Origin: Macrolepiota albuminosa
Lineage: Eukaryota; Basidiomycota; Agaricomycetes; Agaricales; Agaricaceae
Reading direction: 5' to 3'
NCBI GenBank assembly: GCA_027475525.1
Contig: JAMWFC010000053.1
Location: forward strand, 868,001 to 932,000
DNA: 64,000 bases
Under the pieces are notes generated by a model. That model was given only the letters and a program-made list of their open reading frames with translations, made no database searches and had not been told where the DNA came from. Every line of letters begins with the position of its first letter. Positions within the stretch are counted from its first letter, which is position 1. Below are positions 62,879 through 64,000 of this stretch, piece by piece. Both the position numbers and the translations under genes were made by a program.

Positions 62879-64000
62879 TTTTTTTTTTTTTTTTTGGTGG
62901 TACCTCTGTGGGCTGTACAGTCTGGAGTATACGATTTCTCACTTGTTAGTTGTAGTTACACATTTTAGACCTGGAGCCACCTCAGGGGAAATGCTCTTAC
63001 ACATGCAGTGTGGGGCTTGGACACTAGCCAATACCCACTAAAACCATGGCAATCTTTCTCCATGATCTAAGTGGGCTTCCCATGCCCTGTGTGAGGTTCG
63101 ACCATGTACTTCTGACCAGTTTAATACCTGTTGCCTTCCTTCCAAACCTCTTGTTGTCTGTTGCTAGGCAGTTGGTTTTCATTCTCTGGGCAATTGCAGC
63201 TCTGATCCTTCCTTTTATCTCATTCTGTGTGGATAGTTTCTCTGGGTCTGACCCCCTCCCTATTCTCCATTCACATCTGAGCTTCCATATTTTGTGGGAG
63301 GCTTCAGAGAGTATAATGGTCATGAACCTCCTAGTGTCTTTGTCACTTTTCTTTTTTCTCTTTGTTATTGCACATCCCAGCTGGTTGCTTAGGGATGGCT
63401 TTTTGAAGTCTAAGCCTTTTTTTTCACATAGGAGTTCTACATACTTCTATATTTCCAGTTGCCCAGAGGCTTCACACTCTATTAGTATATGTTCCATGGA
63501 CTCTATGGATATACATTTGGGGCACATTGCCCTAGTTTCATAACCTGCTATATGTTCCTAGTATCTTCCTACCTTGTAAGTGTTGTGCATTGTTCTCCAT
63601 AGGAAGTTCCTTGTTTGCCTTGATAAGGTCTTACTACATAGCAACTTCCATATTTAGTAATCTGTTAAAATCTTGCCCATTCTTTCTCTTACCACCCACC
63701 TTGTCATGTCGAGGTGGATGTTTGTTCCTCTGCATGTAGAGTGAGGTAGGTTTTCTATTATTCCTCTATAAAATTTTGCCTGGGTCATCGTGGACAGCTT
63801 TGCTCCTGGCATCTTGTATCCTTGTGGTATTGTGAGGTCTACATGGTCTGTGTTCTCCTTTCTGCCCCTTGATTTGCCAAGGCATTGGCCTCTTCATTTC
63901 CTTCAATTTCTATGTGGGCCTTTACTTTTTCCAGCAGGGTGAGTCCTTTTCACACTCTAATATTTGCAACTATTGATGCTATAACCATTTTATTTGGTGA
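62879..64000 (-). mobile_element. 3' end of a decayed non-LTR (LINE-like) retrotransposon, continuing past the window
   Basis: Read on the minus strand, a broken frame shows VKAHIEIEGNEEANALANQG (about 63880-63940), the C-terminal part of an RNase H domain. It continues TRWVVRERMGK, RQTRNFLWRTMHNTYKVGRY, EHIAGYETRAMCPKC and SIESMEHILIECEASG, the Cys/His tail typical of fungal LINE polyproteins, and ends at 63024. At least three in-frame stops (one TAA, two TAG) and a one-base frame shift interrupt it, so it is not functional. Two of the stops fall where Trp is expected (Y-W-EHI and I-W-KY). After a 3' untranslated part of about 130 bp comes a run of 17 T on the plus strand (62879-62895), that is, a poly(A) tail in element orientation. 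This marks the 3' terminus. The 5' end and reverse transcriptase lie beyond base 64000. Confidence 0.82.

Noticed and set aside
63046..63543. 165-codon hydrophobic plus-strand frame
   Set aside because: It is the antisense of the LINE tail; the minus strand shows recognisable RNase H/Cys-His sequence and the plus frame is a by-product.

Overview
The window looks like nuclear DNA of a filamentous basidiomycete, most likely an agaricomycete. The evidence is dense single-copy eukaryotic genes on both strands, very short GT-AG introns (about 45-60 bp) in nearly every gene, short intergenic spacers, and best matches by eye to fungal families. There are no operons, tRNAs or CRISPR arrays that I can support. 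Coding calls were made by reading exons across in-phase introns, so gene spans include introns.

Layout. 1-1107 is the 3' end of a protein tyrosine phosphatase. 2160-10677 is a divergent pair: KU80 (DNA end joining, minus) and a SNF2/STH1-type chromatin remodeller (plus). 11941-12349 is a tiny four-exon SERF-like gene. 13756-22910 carries three plus-strand genes: the Ssn6/Cyc8 corepressor, the Erf4 subunit of a Ras palmitoyltransferase and a Yap1-type redox bZIP factor. 23767-26519 is a tightly spaced divergent pair: BRL1/BRR6 (nuclear envelope) and mitochondrial CLPP. 28229-31597 is an ADAM metalloprotease. 32887-39896 holds a BTB protein, the DEAD-box helicase DBP3 and an oxysterol-binding-related protein. 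40315-46241 is one large coiled-coil protein of unknown function. 47923-51385 holds the mitoribosomal protein mL38/MRPL35 and a FYVE-finger protein. 54234-61351 holds an unknown protein (weak Mei4-like shape), a PHD-finger protein and the tRNA methyltransferase Dnmt2. 61352-64000 is repeat territory: a solo LTR with a perfect 5-bp target duplication and the 3' end of a decayed non-LTR retrotransposon with a poly(A) tail.

Most of the gene set is housekeeping (chromatin, transcription, translation, DNA repair, membrane traffic); I see no biosynthetic cluster or defence island. The most unusual signal is structural. Six unrelated places (26478, 32027, 47732, 49457, 52620, 60877) each carry a perfect tandem duplication with a period of exactly 77 bp. 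The same length with unrelated sequence is hard to explain biologically and fits unmerged k=77 overlaps from a de Bruijn graph assembly. One copy disturbs the reading frame at the start of MRPL35 and another duplicates a splice acceptor in DNMT2, so these two gene models should be treated with care.
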